Assembly: GCA_029945375.1 (NCBI GenBank)
Contig: CM057065.1
Span: 868,001 to 932,000, forward strand
Length of the DNA: 64,000 nt
Direction: 5' to 3'
From: Agaricus subrufescens
Lineage: Eukaryota > Basidiomycota > Agaricomycetes > Agaricales > Agaricaceae
Shown piece by piece: positions 34,679 through 46,674 of this stretch. Position numbers and translations under genes: made by a program. Positions within the stretch are counted from its first letter, which is position 1, and every line of letters starts with the position of its first letter. The notes beneath the pieces were generated by a model that worked only from the letters and a program-made list of their open reading frames with translations, ran no database searches and had not been told where the DNA came from.

Positions 34679-35073
34679 CAGAACAACAACAGGGGAGTAC
34701 GGACCAGAGTGCGACACCAGGACGCGCTTTGGGGGGGATGCAAAAACGCAAGAGGAGCGCCTCGCCGCCCGAAGGGCAGACATCTCATAAGCGCGGACAG
34801 AAACGCGGGCGCGGACGCCGACGCGGACAACAGGGTAATCGTAAACGCAAGAGGAGCACTTCGGCCCACGTCGCTGTGCAAGAGGTGAGCGGGGAGAATA
34901 TGACCATGAAGGGTGAGGCTGGCCCTTCTCCCCACGTCGCTGAAGAGGTGGCCGGGGAGAATCTGAAGGTGAAGGTTGAGGCTGGCTCGCCGGCCCACGT
35001 CGCGGGCGAAGACGCGGTCGACTTGAAAGTTAGCGTGAAGGTTGAGGCCGTAGAGTTGCAGGATAGTCGTTAG
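34675..35073 (+). CDS. Basic tail frame following the transposase
   Basis: An open frame overlaps the transposase stop (GCTATGTGA) in the -1 frame, with no ATG of its own near the start. It encodes KRKRSASPPEG, KRGQKRGRGRR and later KVKVEAG..AHVA repeats: a nuclear-localisation-like, highly charged tail. The Arg/Gly stretch is written by CGCGGAC motifs like those at the transposon ends. It may be the true C-terminus of the transposase reached by splicing or a frameshift, or a separate short protein. Confidence 0.35.
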   Translation: MTEQQQGSTDQSATPGRALGGMQKRKRSASPPEGQTSHKRGQKRGRGRRRGQQGNRKRKRSTSAHVAVQEVSGENMTMKGEAGPSPHVAEEVAGENLKVKVEAGSPAHVAGEDAVDLKVSVKVEAVELQDSR

Positions 35074-35474
35074 ATATACTGTAAAGGCCCTTAATTAGTT
35101 TTGTATGCCCCTCCACAACAGTGAAGCTACTTACACATCATCATCCCTTACTTCTAAGTGCCCTGAGACGCGGACCACCACGCGGATGATGACGCGGGCG
35201 CGGACACACGCGGACGAAAGGCCGGGCGCGGCTTTACAGTCAGAATACATGACTTATTTGAGGCCGTAGAGTTGCAGGATACTCGTTAGATATACTGTAA
35301 AGGCCCTTAATTAGTTTTGTATGCCCCTCCACAACAGTGAAGCTACTTACACATCATCATCCCTTCCTTCTAAGTGCCCTGAGACGCGGACCACCACGCG
35401 GATGATGATGCGGGCGCGGACACACGCGGACGAAAGGCCGGGCGCGGCTTTACAGTCAGAATACATGACTTATT
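35042..35474 (+). repeat. Two tandem 216-bp repeats
   Basis: The unit TTGAGGCCGTAGAGTTGCAG...ATGACTTATT is repeated with period 216 (35042 and 35258) and only a handful of differences. The first unit starts in the last codons of the basic tail frame, so the duplication includes its stop codon. Each unit contains CGCGGAC-type motifs. Confidence 0.9.
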
Positions 35475-36318
35475 CATTCCTAGTATACCCAATGATGAAC
35501 GACTTTCGTAGGCTGAGGTAGGTGTTGGGTAGTATGTAGTAGAGCGGTCCTCTAGCCCGAGAAGCTAGGAGACGCGGACAGACACGCGGACTTTGACACG
35601 GACGCGGTCTTCAGTGGGCGCGGAAAGGTGAGAATCGACATTTGAATGTGTAGACACCAGAGAAGCCCAGTATCTGCTAACGATCTTCGGAGGACACTAG
35701 AGAAACCTAGGAATCCAGGACGGCGAAGGCTCTAGAGATAACCTAGTAGCCTCAATGTGAACCTAGAGGAACCTAGAGAAAGAGAAACATGGGTTAGTAA
35801 CAGATTTCCACAGCGTAGGGCCCGACTCTAGAGAATCCTAGATGTCGTCGTATGCAGAGGTGAGTGTGATCCAAAATAAGTGACGCCCTGACCGCGGTCA
35901 CATGTCACTCGGGCATCAAAGAACCCTCCTCGGTTGAGAGGAGGTGCCAAAAATAGCGCTGCTTCGCCTTTTTTCCTTCTACCTTTTGGTAACACAGGTA
36001 AGTGCCAATGGGGTCAATTTCTCTCCAGACGTTGATCGGCACAAAGTCAGATAGACTCTACGCAACGCACACTCAAACCAGACTACTAGGTTTTCTCTAC
36101 AGTCTGTCACGATCAGGAATCTTTTCACTAGCGGATTACTCTACACAAACTACGGGGTTTCTCCCACAGCCTGGATATTTGTGCGAGCCTCTGGTCTGAT
36201 TACTGGTCATTGATCCAGAGTCTAAATCCTCCACTCTCTCGCGTCTGTTTACTAGCCCTCTTGGGCTGTCCACCTCACATTGAAATCGCACGTTATCTAA
36301 CGAGACGAAACTCCATCC
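35475..36318. promoter_or_regulatory. Upstream region of the companion gene with CTAG-rich repeats
   Basis: Non-coding. At 35690-35850 the word (A)CCTAGAG(A) and its partner CTCTAGA recur at least six times (GAGAAACCTAG, AACCTAGAGGAACCTAGAG, CTCTAGAGAATCCTAG). CGCGGAC words occur at 35570-35620. It lies directly ahead of the companion gene and is probably its promoter. No TATA box is obvious. Confidence 0.35.
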
Positions 36319-39091
36319 ATGTCGGCGAAATGGACTTTCAAGCAGCCTGAAGGACGGGCCACTATTGTGGATGGCGACATAGTATACTCACCCAACTCAA
36401 CCCGACCATTGAAGACCATTCCGTCGCCACTGATGCCCTGGAAGTTCGAAGAGAATGTTTCTACAGCTACCGATTTTCAAGAGCCACGCTGGTGGACCGC
36501 CGGTACAGAGTGGCTAGGCTTTGTGCCCAAACAGCCCGTGCCGTATACAGGAGTTTGGTTTGGTCCGTTAAGCATTATCCCGAACAAACTGCTATGCGAG
36601 AATCAAACGGACTACAGACTGCCGCCTTTCTATAGCGACAAATGGTTGGAAATTGATTATATGCTCTGGGAGACCTGCGAGATACTTCGTAACGCGTACC
36701 ATCTGAATTACGCTCTTCCCTTTCCTCCTCGCCGGTGGCATTATCACAAGTCATTCAGGACATGGGCTATGGCAATGGATCACATCAGCCAAGGTCGCGA
36801 TTGGTTTGCTATGTGGATTGGTTTACTCTACTGGTCTACGAGAAAGGTCCCTAATGGACCCGATTTTGCGGAAGGATTGACACCACCGGATTGGTTCAAA
36901 ACAGTGGTGTTTAAGAGATCGAACAATGTCAACGCGACCCATGTGGACGCCATTCGAACGTCCCAGCTTCTTCAAAATTGGTGGCAGGTGGACCGTGTGG
37001 GCGTAATATTACAGCATCCCGGTAGGGCCCCACTGCAACCAAGAGCTGAATGGTTTGTGGCACAGAACGTGCCTGTGTGGTACCGTTGGGGAGACCAAGA
37101 GCGGCGTTCGTCTATGTATGACGACTTCCCGCTGATCACTCCGCCACCGGAATGCCTTCAGAAGGCTACCACTTGGATCTCATCATCTCCGTCTACTTTT
37201 GCGTCCCAAGATGAATATGCCGATGAAGGACCCTCCATTGAAAATCCTTTCGACTACCCATCGATAGATCTGTGCTCCAACCCCTCAACATCAACCTCTT
37301 CATCGCAGCCACAGACTTCCCTTCCTCAAATCAATTCCGATACAGGCGTGTCTAGACCCAAGGAACGGGTTCGGATAAACCAACATGGTGATCCTGTATG
37401 GGATTACGGTTCGGGCCGTTCGGTGTGGGAACCGTTTTTCAAAAAGCAGGACGAAAAGCATCGTAGGAAGATGGAGAAAGAGACGGCGAAAGCCAAACAA
37501 GCTCGAGAGTCTCGCATGAGGCAGCCTCCGAGGACTTCATGCCCGGTCTTTGTTTGGGATTGGGATGACGCCGATCCACCCAAATTTGTAAGAACTCGCG
37601 TCAGGAATGATGAGCGTGAAGACACTTTGAACGATTACAGCGACAAGCAAAAGAGATACAATGCATTTGAGAACGAGTGGGACTGTTGCAGAGAGTGGGG
37701 AGACGACCCTGATAAAGAGGATTATGTCGAACCTCTTCCTCCTCATCTGATTCCTGCCAAAACACCCAAAGAACATCTATCCGAACGCTTAGGATCTGAG
37801 GTTGGTCGCTTGCTATACGAGTACTATGGCTGGGTGGCTCCCCTACCCTTGCCTCCTCCCGACAACCACATTTCTTGGCTGCCCGAAGTGGAGAGAAAAG
37901 CTTTTAAAGCTGTCCTCGGTATCCAATCTGCGCCTCTTGACGCTAGCTTCTTCTATTCGCCTTTAGCAAAGGCAGCCTCGCCTTACATCAAACTTCTAGC
38001 GGCTAAAGACACCACACGTCCTTCACGCGATGTTTGGGATCTAGTGGATGATAACCGTTTAAGCCTGGCTTACTCCACTGCTCTCAAATCCATACGTACT
38101 ATTACCCGAAAACTGGAAAGCTGGTATATGTTTGATTTTGAAAAGGGTAGAACGGTGCCATGGAACATTGCGGTCCCAAGTGCGGCGAGTGCAATGATGG
38201 TCTGTCGTCTGAGGGAGAGGCTAGATGATGTCTGTCACGATAGACTCGACGAAACAGCTATTATCCGGGAGTTGGTGATGGAAGGTGTACGATTCCACAC
38301 TGTATGCCGTCGGGTGGACCTGCCAGTAGCTGAGCCGGACAATCCTGGGGCCAGTTGCGTGCCTATGAGACTGTCGGACCATGTTTTTAACCTCGAGGAC
38401 CTCTCGTATTATCAGCGCCAATGTTGGGAAGTCATGTCTTCTCCCAGAGCTCGTGCCGCACTGATGCGCGGAGGCTTCACACGTCGTCGGGCGCTCGAGT
38501 TCATGGACCCATCGGAGGCTTTGCGAGGGCCTTGTGGATCTTATGCCAATTCTGACCTTATGTTCCTTGCCCATGATGCGAATGGTATCGAATATGTCGA
38601 TGATGAACTTACGGATGAGGAATATGACCTGTTATCAGGCGTGTACCTTCAATTCACAGGTATGTCATGTAGCTTTTCTTTACTAAAAGAGACCTGTTGC
38701 TTATTGTACCCAAGGCCACCAGCTACACACAGCCAAAGTGTCATGGCTTCCCCAATGCTGGGTCTTTGAAAACTCTGGCTTGGATGTAGGGCGTTGGTCG
38801 GAGCATGCCGAGAGGCTCTGGGAAAGACGCACTGAGGCTGTCTTCCGTGACAAGGCGCCCAATGCCGCTGAGCCTCTGAATTGGGGTAAGCGTGTTCTGG
38901 CGGGTATGAATGCCAAACAGTCGGGCTCTATCATGGCTGATGATATCCCTGACTCGGGAAAACTGGGCAAACCTGTCAACGTGACGGAATGGCGGTCAAT
39001 GCTTCGTGGTCTAGCCGATGCCAGAAGAGCGGCCTCAAAGGTTGAATTATGGTCTAAGGAGTATCTCAAGGCTCACGCCAGGAAAACTTAA
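36319..39091 (+). CDS. Companion protein of the DNA transposon, function unknown
   Basis: Two exons, 36319-38659 and 38715-39091, separated by a 55-bp intron (GTATGT...CCAAG). They sum to 2718 nt, giving 905 residues with no internal stop. I recognise the type only as a companion of this transposon group from memory. Visible parts: Trp-rich N-terminus (PRWWTAGTEWLGF), VPVWYRWG near residue 265, a Ser-rich linker, a basic/acidic Lys-Arg-Glu-rich helix-forming stretch near residues 375-400, and a C-terminal SWLPQCWVFENSGLDVGRW followed by a helical tail. No catalytic motif was found. Being intact while the transposase is broken is worth noting. Confidence 0.75.
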
Positions 39092-39740
39092 TGGCTTCTG
39101 CCCGGCTCTCTTATTTTTTTCACTCTTCGGTTCTTGGTACTTTGATTCCGCCTGTGGTTATCTTGTGTATAACAGTCCCTTGTCCCTCTTTCACTTGCCT
39201 GTGGCCGTTCATCTTCTGTCTCTAGCACTGTTTCTGTATCATATTGTTACAGGGGCCTAATTTTGGGGTGTATATTTGGTACTGATTTGAATTTGTATAT
39301 AATACCTTTCCATATATTTGTTTATTTTCTATGTCCCTACCGGCGGTCCCCGTTTTATCCCGGAGGCGCGGCCCCTGTGCCCCGGCCTGCCGCTGAGGAG
39401 GCCGCATGAGGCTGTGTTTTCTTAACAATCAACACTACCCGGTCCGCGTCTAAGTCAAGGAGTGTCCGCGGGTTCTGCGTGTTGCCCGCGCCATGTCCGC
39501 TTCGTTTTCCTTGAGGTTGGCCTCCGCCTCTGGAGGTCGCGAAATGAATTCTACCAACTCCTTATGTACTGCACAGGTATGTTAAGGATGGCTGCTAATG
39601 ATTCTATAGGTTTTTGGCCTGATATAGTATCATGGATTGGGGTGTTTGATGCGCTTATCCGCGCCAGATCTGCGCCATCACCCGCAGCTGACCGCATCTG
39701 TCCGCGTCCGCGCGCGGGCTCCGCACTTTTGCTGTAGCCC
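39092..39740. other. 3' non-coding part and right inverted repeat of the transposon
   Basis: Non-coding. CGCGGAC/GTCCGCG words recur at about 39440-39500 and 39655-39710. The terminal inverted repeat is 39700-39740, ending CCGCACTTTTGCTGTAGCCC. Confidence 0.7.
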
Positions 39741-39750
39741 CTACTCTGAC
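39741..39750. repeat. Target site duplication, right copy
   Basis: CTACTCTGAC, identical to 26292-26301. Confidence 0.85.
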
Positions 39751-41364
39751 TATGTCTCTACATGTCGCACTTGTCGCATCTCTTTCATGCCTGTGTAATC
39801 CAATACACGAGCCCGTGGCTCTGCTGGTCACGAGGTGGAGAAACATTGCATAGAGGATCATCCGACTTTTCAGCTCGTGATCTACCCGCACAATTTCCTT
39901 TCAGAACATTGAGCTTCCTCAACGAGATGTATGTACTTTACATGCAACAGAGACAAGGGGAAAGTGACGCGCCAGGTGGGACTAGATTTCCAGGACCACC
40001 TACTGTGCCGCATGTTGGCAATTGAGTCTCTCAAGTTTCCTGATACCTCGCCAGAGTCAGCCTTCTTTTCTTTTAACTAGGCTAACGATAGAACTAAAGC
40101 CATCGTTTTCCTTCCGCTAGGACAAGATCAACCGCCGTCAACACCAATTTCGCACTTCCTCCACAACCCCGATATACTGTTGCGTGCATTGATGACCATT
40201 ATCAACAGCCTCGACAAATCCAGCACCCACTACGATGATTTCGAGCTCCCCTCATTCCTACGTCACGCCAGTCTACAAGAATGTTGCGATTGCGGGCAAG
40301 TGAAGCTCTTGCCAATATTGAATGAATCCTTCACGACTGCTTGTAGAGATTGTAAGGGCCTCTGACCTTGTCTATCTGTGGTGGTTTAACTTGAATTGAG
40401 GGGACCGAATGTTTGCAAGTTCACCAATGCCGCAAGCAGGTTATTTTTACATGTGCGTATTGTGATCATACATATCCGACTGCCGGGTGAAGAAGTCGGC
40501 CAGAGTAATAGTAGAGCGTGGAACGCAGCCATTGGTGAAGTTGTATTTAGCCTGGAGAATGTAGCGAGAAGGTTATAGCTGAATACAGAACATGAAAAAT
40601 AGGCATCACACCCACGGTCTCATCCTAGAACCTGCTTAGCAACCTCAAGATAATGTCAGGACCTTTTTTTGTGTCGCCCGGCCTGAAGACAATGGTATGA
40701 CTCCATTTCCATTGCTAACAATGAATATCTGAAACGGAGGTGCTGGATGTTTGTTGTGACTGCAGTAGGAAGCCTCGCTATCATACAGAATTTTGGCAAG
40801 TTGTACAGGCTCTTTGTGAGCTTCCGATTTGTAGTCTACGATAAAGAGTAGATATATACGAGTGTTCAGTCTCGACCCATCGCGAGAGAACTGCGACCCA
40901 ATTCCTCAGCTCACAATCGTCCTCACGATTGCCTTGAGAGGTTGCATCAAACGACTAGTATGGGAGAGGGATATTAGATAGTTGGTGCTACTGTGTTATG
41001 AGATGGTGCGCCTTGCCGCCAGGGCCCCTAATCATGCCTTGCGAACATACTTGATCAAGGGAAGTAGGAGTGGTGAGGGATTTGGAGGAGGAGGGAGGAG
41101 CGCCTGATGGAACGGAGGACCAGTCATGAGTAGGGAGAGATGCCAATTGAGTTGGTGATGTCGAGTTTGCTACAAGGTCATGGGATGGAGACATCGGCGA
41201 GTTTGATGCCTTGAATGTGTGGAGATTGGCATGCCCGATTGCCCACGACGCGAGGCACTGGCTGTGTGGGAAATATTCGGGCACTAGTCCTTCGATGGAG
41301 GCACGTTGCAATTGCGTGAATGCGTCGAGCAGCGGATGCTCCTTGCTGTCCCCCCACATTGGCC
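39751..41364. other. Spacer between the transposon and copy 5
   Basis: Continuation of the module broken at 26301, then an eroded NACHT remnant (39966-40580). A stretch at 40620-40980 has no recognised content, and the promoter-proximal block of copy 5 runs from about 41045. Confidence 0.55.
39966..40580 (+). pseudogene. Eroded NACHT remnant, most readable spacer example
   Basis: In order: DAPGGTRFPGPPTVPHVG at the P-loop position; RALMTIINSLDKSSTHYDDF (from 40183) at the place of RVLIIIDGLDECKQTHIQVE; and PNVCKFTNAASRLFLHVRIV (from about 40405) at the place of QHLWKLARAAGGLFAYAATA. Three landmarks in the right order and about the right spacing make common ancestry with the live NACHT genes likely. 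Confidence 0.6.
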
Positions 41365-44338
41365 ATGCCCGCCTTCTGTCCCCCCCTCCGTCAGCTCTTG
41401 CCTTTTCGCCGCTCACAGCGCTCTCGGTCACCAAATCCGCCTCCAGCTGACCCTGGTGATAACGAAGCCCCATCCCGTTCTCCGTATCCTAGCCCGTCTC
41501 CTGCCTTGTCCTCTCGTCCTCCCTCTATACGTGGCGCCCCGGAGCAGCCCGTCCATGCCACTAGCACCTCTCATCCGCTACTCTCAAGTGACCTAACAAA
41601 TCCTCCAATTTTTCTAGGTCGCGGTCGTGATGACAGGTCAACAGGAAATTGCAGTGGTCTACCCTCGCAGGCTCTACAGCCAATCAACGTTGGTGGGCCG
41701 GAATCTGCGCCCCAGCCTACTCCCCAGGACTCGATCGCACATCCGCCCGCTCATCCCCCCCATGTTCCTAATCCCCAAGACTCGACTCAAGCCAAGCATC
41801 CCTCGTGTTCGTTCATGGGGGTGTCGCAGCAATCTTTTGGTTTGGAACACCAACATGTGAGTGTTGCTTGCGATTATGCCTGTGGCCGAGACGCTGAGGC
41901 GTTCAAAGACGACGCCAGGACAGTGTTTGACGCTGCCACATTACACGACGCAAGAAAATTTCAAGGATGCGCATGATAATACCATGGTGGGAACGACCTT
42001 CATTGAGGGCAATGGTAAGAGACGTCCAGTTCGCCAATATGTGTCAGGAGCTGAACAATGTCTTCGCTAGTCATGTCAATGAACATCAACATGTCAACAA
42101 ACTGTAAGCGGCCCGCCTCTCTCGCTACCACTACTGATCGCTACACTTGCAGTCATGAGGGACCTTCTGGAGAGGACGATCCGTGGAGCAGCGTCTGACT
42201 CCTCTGATCGCTATCCACCACCGCGTTGTCATCCTGGCACACGTTTGGAAATCCTCGAACGGTGCCTCCATTTCATCGCCCACTGCAGTGACCAGCAAAA
42301 GATGCGCTGGGTAGTTGGCTCAGCTGGTGTAGGCAAATCGGCCATCATGCAAAGCGTCGCCGACTCTCCCCAACTTAAAGTGGCCTCCAACGCGTCGGTC
42401 TTCTTTTCTATCAACGGACGTGATGATGGAACCAAGGCCATTATCACATTTTCCTATCAGCTTGCCACGAAATCTAAAGTTTATCGTAATGTCATTGAGG
42501 ACATAATCACACATGAACCATCCCTCCTGGAGTCATCAATACCTGTTCAATTCCAAAAATTCATTGTCGATCCCTTCATCCACAACCACGCCCTGAACTC
42601 TGCCGGGCGGGTGCTGATCATCATTGATGGACTTGATGAGTGCAAACAAACGCTCATTCAGGTCGAGCTCCTCGAACTTATCTCTACTTTCTGCATCTCG
42701 CACCCTTCCTCACCCGTCGCATGGCTCATCGCTAGCCGCCCCGAAACCCACATCACTTCTTTCTTTTCTAGACCAGAAGTAGCACCGGCATATGTGAAGG
42801 AGGAAATTGCCGTGGATTCTGACAAGGCTCGGGCAGATGTCGAATCATATCTTCGCGACGAGTTGACAAAGATGAGGAGGACATTTGACTTTCTCGGTCC
42901 TCAATGGGCTGATGAACAACATCTGTGGAAATTGGCGCGTGCTGCGGGCGGGCTATTCGCATATGCGGCTACTGCTATCAGATATATCGGAGATCCAAAT
43001 GTCGGAGACCCGGTAACACAGTTCTCTGACGTCCTGAATGTCATCGATGAACTTCCTCTACACGATGTACCACAGGATCAGCATCCGATGGTTTTACTTG
43101 ATGCGTTGTATACCCGAATTCTGTCGAATATCCCTCCCAGAGTGTTGATAAATATTCGAAAACTCCTATTGTTACTGGCATCGGATTGGGATTTTGCTTC
43201 CGATCTAACTCAAGATGAAGGGAACTTGATTGTCCTGTGTAATTGGTTAGGTATGACTGCCGATGAAGCATATGCTGCTCTCAATCGCCTCCGGTCTGTT
43301 TTAAATTTGCCCCAACGCCATGAAGCCCATCTCAAAGCGCTCGAACCATTCCATAAATCATTCATCGACTACCTACACCGATCCGGATTTTCGCCTGATA
43401 TCGTGCTTGAAGCGCAGAAAATCAAGACCCAATGTGCATTTAGGGTAATAAATGAAGCTCCTGGTGGTGTCGATTTCGGTGATCGCGACTATTGGTCTAA
43501 TTATGGCATGCTGGCTCGCACTGGTGGTACTGGTGGCCAGATTTCGATTACTTGGCACTTTAATGGGGGACATGACTGGGATGATGATAAAACACGGTTG
43601 GCCATGTATAAGCTGGCTGTGGGAGAGGTTGTGACCGGGATGGAACGAAGAGATCCAGTGTTCCAGACCGAGTTCTGCGTTCGGCTCTTGACCACTCAAT
43701 TTGCGACTTATGAAGGGGACAATTTTCCATATCATGAGTTTTGCGAATTTGTGTTTGTGAGTGCCACAGAATATGGTTCTTTCATATCTGTGTGGCTAAA
43801 ATTATGCATCAGGATAAATCTCGGTGTCATCAATTTATGATGTGCAGCATACTCAAGCAAATACCTACCCGGGCAATTCCTATCAGTGAACTCGATATTG
43901 ATGTCCCACTTGAGGTCCAGTTCCATCGTCCCGTGACAACGATGACTCTACCTGACCCATGGAATTCATCTTGCGAGGTAAGTGAAATATTTGTGTTTAG
44001 GCGTTTCCGTTGAAAGTTTTGCTGTACAGCATGAACGGGTGGGCCAATGGGACCAAGGAAAGGAACACAGCTGGAAAACGGTCTTTAAGAAACATGAATG
44101 TAATTTCTGCATTCAAAAGCTTACACGCCAATTCTATAGTTGGACTAGCCGTCATCCGGATCATACTGTCCCAATTATGTTCACTTCAGCAAAGCATACC
44201 TGTGTTGAAGTTCGGTTTGTTGATCCGGAGGATGGTGTATCAGAGTGGACTTATCAGTTCTGGCTTTGGCAAAGGCATGTTGACAAGCGTAAGAAGCTTA
44301 GGGAGCACTCTATACCATATTGTTTTTCTACCGAGTAG
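41365..44338 (+). CDS. NLR-like NACHT NTPase, copy 5
   Basis: Exons: 41365-41856, 41909-42014, 42071-42103, 42153-43756, 43813-43977, 44030-44338 (2709 nt, 902 residues). It starts MPAFCPPLRQLLPFRRSQRS. P-loop GSAGVGKSAIM, Walker B LIIIDGLDECK. The late NACHT exon differs clearly from copies 4 and 6 (DFASDLTQDEGN, VINEAPGGVDFGDRDYW), although the first half of the same exon is very close to them. The C-terminal exon has CNFC and HPDH. No stop or frame break seen. Confidence 0.86.
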
Positions 44339-46674
44339 GTCACGTTGCAAATTTTGGTATTAGTATCTCTGAGTTTCGAAATTATGAATATTTCCGCGAT
44401 CTCTGTACAACTTTTGACGCTATGCGTTCACAGTCTCATTTAATGACACTAATATACTTCTTTTATCAAATCGTTCTTATTTCCATACCTGGGCTGCGTT
44501 CTGGTGTTGCGTACGAGTAGCACTTGTCCAATGTACTTTCCTGCTACAGACACTCTGATATATCCGGAGCGGCTGTTTGGCGGGCTAGTCAATCAATACA
44601 TGGTAATATTGAGACATAAGTGCATGAGTCTAGTCATATAGTCCGATCTGAGGGTAATCTGTTGACTAGTACGTGTGCCTACTCCTCGAGGAGACACAAG
44701 CCAACAGTCATCAGAAAATAAGTATGGAATATGGTAACATGAAGTTCCAACATCTGCATCTAATGGTAATACGGAGACATGAGTACGTTAACAACGGTTC
44801 CAGACTCCTATCTAAGCATAATGTATTGAGTAGTAGTAGGTCTGTTCTTCGAGGGGACACGAGCCAACTGTATCAGGATGGGACATGGGGGAATAAGGCT
44901 ACCGCTCGCCAAAAGGTCCTGTGAGCCTACGAGGAAGAGCCTCTTGTAGCGATATTGACGGATTCATTTGCGACGGGCTTGCAGATATTGTAAGGCCGTC
45001 CAATCTTCTCGATCTGGGAGGGTATTACTCAACGGAACAGAGTTTGGGGACACTCGCAAATGCTGCACACTCGATATTTGTGTATGCACATATTGTGGGC
45101 AAACGTATCTAGATGAACAGTGGAATGTAACTAGATGTGTGTAAGACGGCCATTGGTAAAGTTGTATGATGGATGGTGCATGCCGATCCTACCTCCTAGG
45201 GTATACGCTGCCCTCAACTTTCGAAGTAGGATGCCATTTTCCAAATGACATGTTGTGTGATCCTCATTTATCAAGTGGTAGAGTCAAATCTCAATGTCAG
45301 GAACTCTGGCCAAGGCATATTCAAAAGCATATACACCCTACAGCGGGCGACATTTCATGTACACCGCTGCTTTGGCATTCCACTAAAGGCGTGATATATG
45401 TATCGTATCTCATCGAGTCCATATTGCAACTTGAAATACTTGCCGCCATTGGCCATGTCCGATTGGATACAGTAGTTCTGTTGGAATGTATGTTCAAGAA
45501 AATCATAGCAGTAAGTGACAGTAATGTACCATACGTGTTTTATCCATCATAAATGTTGTTCGACTCGATGACAAAGTCAGTGCGGCCGGTTGCTACGATC
45601 CTGCAAAAGCTATCACCAGAGTATACCATACAAAACACAACAGCTTTTCTGGCCGGGCCGTTCAACTAAGGCTGAGGCGAAGGTAAGAGAGAGTGCTGTG
45701 GCAGGTGAACGGTATGGCTGGCCAGAATAGTAGAATGTGGATGAATGTGTAGAATGCGGCCATTAGCGAAGTTGTATATAGCCTGGAGAATGCGCTGAGA
45801 AGCTTAGGGGTCAATACAGAATGTGGGCGTGAAAGATCAAGGTAAACGTCAAATGGCGAGACTAGAGGGGTTGCGAAGGATACCTGAACGAGATTCAGCT
45901 GGTCAGTGCCTCTGAGTTCAAGGACATTCCGCTAAGCAGAATACTGCGTAAAATGACTAGGAATGAATGCCATACAGTGCGGACAATCACTAAACAATGT
46001 TGATAACCTACGCAATGATAGACTCAAATGTGTCCTGTTTTTTTCCTTCTAGCTTGCTGTCTGATCTCCGATGTAATGTCGGATGCAGACCCTAACTTCC
46101 AAGGTGTGTTCTGTATTTGTGTCCTAGTTACAAAATTGGAGAAGCTGGATGACAGTTTTCGTAATGTGCTGTGTGATTCCGTATTCGCGGGTGCCTCATG
46201 CCCCGTTTCTTGGCGTGTTCGCAAAGCTGGATTAGTTGTAACTTGTAAGACTGGAGTTGCAACATTTATGATACGCTACAAGAGGGCTCAAGGATTTGTG
46301 GTCCTGCTTATTCGAAATTATACGATGCTTTGAGTGCCGATGGAAGGACAGACGGTAGTGGTAGTCGATGAAGAATAGGATGGATCAAGGGAAGTAGGGA
46401 GGGTGACAGATTTGGAGGGGGGGAGGCGTTTGGTGTGATGGGGGCAGTCATGAGTAGGGGGCGTTGGAGGTCGGAGGCGCCGTGATGTCAAGGTTGCTAC
46501 AAGGTCATGGGATGGAGACGTCGGTGAGTTTGATGCCTAGAAAGTGTGTAGATTGGCGCACCCGATTGCCCACCGCCCGAGGCACCGGATCTGTGGGAAA
46601 GATGCGGGCACTAGTCCTTCGATGGAGGCACATTGCACTCGCGTGAATGCTCCTTGCTGGCCCCCACATTGGCC
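44339..46674. other. Spacer between copies 5 and 6
   Basis: Post-gene block (44340-44600), a block with CAGAAAATAAGTATGGA (44640-44900), an eroded NACHT piece (44921-45112), the TGACAGTAATGTACC block (about 45515), an unassigned stretch (45720-46000) and the promoter-proximal region of copy 6 (about 46010-46674). The part 44640-45720 has a CpG-poor counterpart at 61120-62760. Confidence 0.55.
44921..45112 (+). pseudogene. Eroded NACHT piece
   Basis: YYSTEQSLGTLANAAHSIFV then YAHIVGKRI aligns with WPDEQHLWKLARAAGGLFAY and YAATAVRYI. The preceding IDGFICDGLADIVRPSN matches the helix before it in the live genes. Open for 63 codons only. Confidence 0.55.

Larger units (their letters stand above)
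26302..39740 (+). mobile_element. 13.4-kb cut-and-paste DNA transposon of the GCM1/DDE type
   Basis: Both ends are imperfect inverted repeats of about 41 bp: GGGCT, five mismatched bases, AAAAGTGCGGA, then a shared CGCGGACGCGGAC. The flanks are 10-bp direct repeats. It carries two genes on one strand: a multi-domain transposase (28522-34678) and a companion gene (36319-39091). CGCGGAC-type motifs cluster near both ends and in two internal places. A 9-11-bp duplication and long inverted repeats suit Mutator-like elements. The DDE core with a CxxH motif also recalls the Kyakuja-Dileera-Zisupton group. The assignment between these is open. Confidence 0.85.

Noticed and set aside
35042..35474. 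The two 216-bp units as LTRs or a CRISPR-like array
   Set aside because: Directly adjacent, only two units, no spacers or terminal TG..CA, in a eukaryotic transposon.
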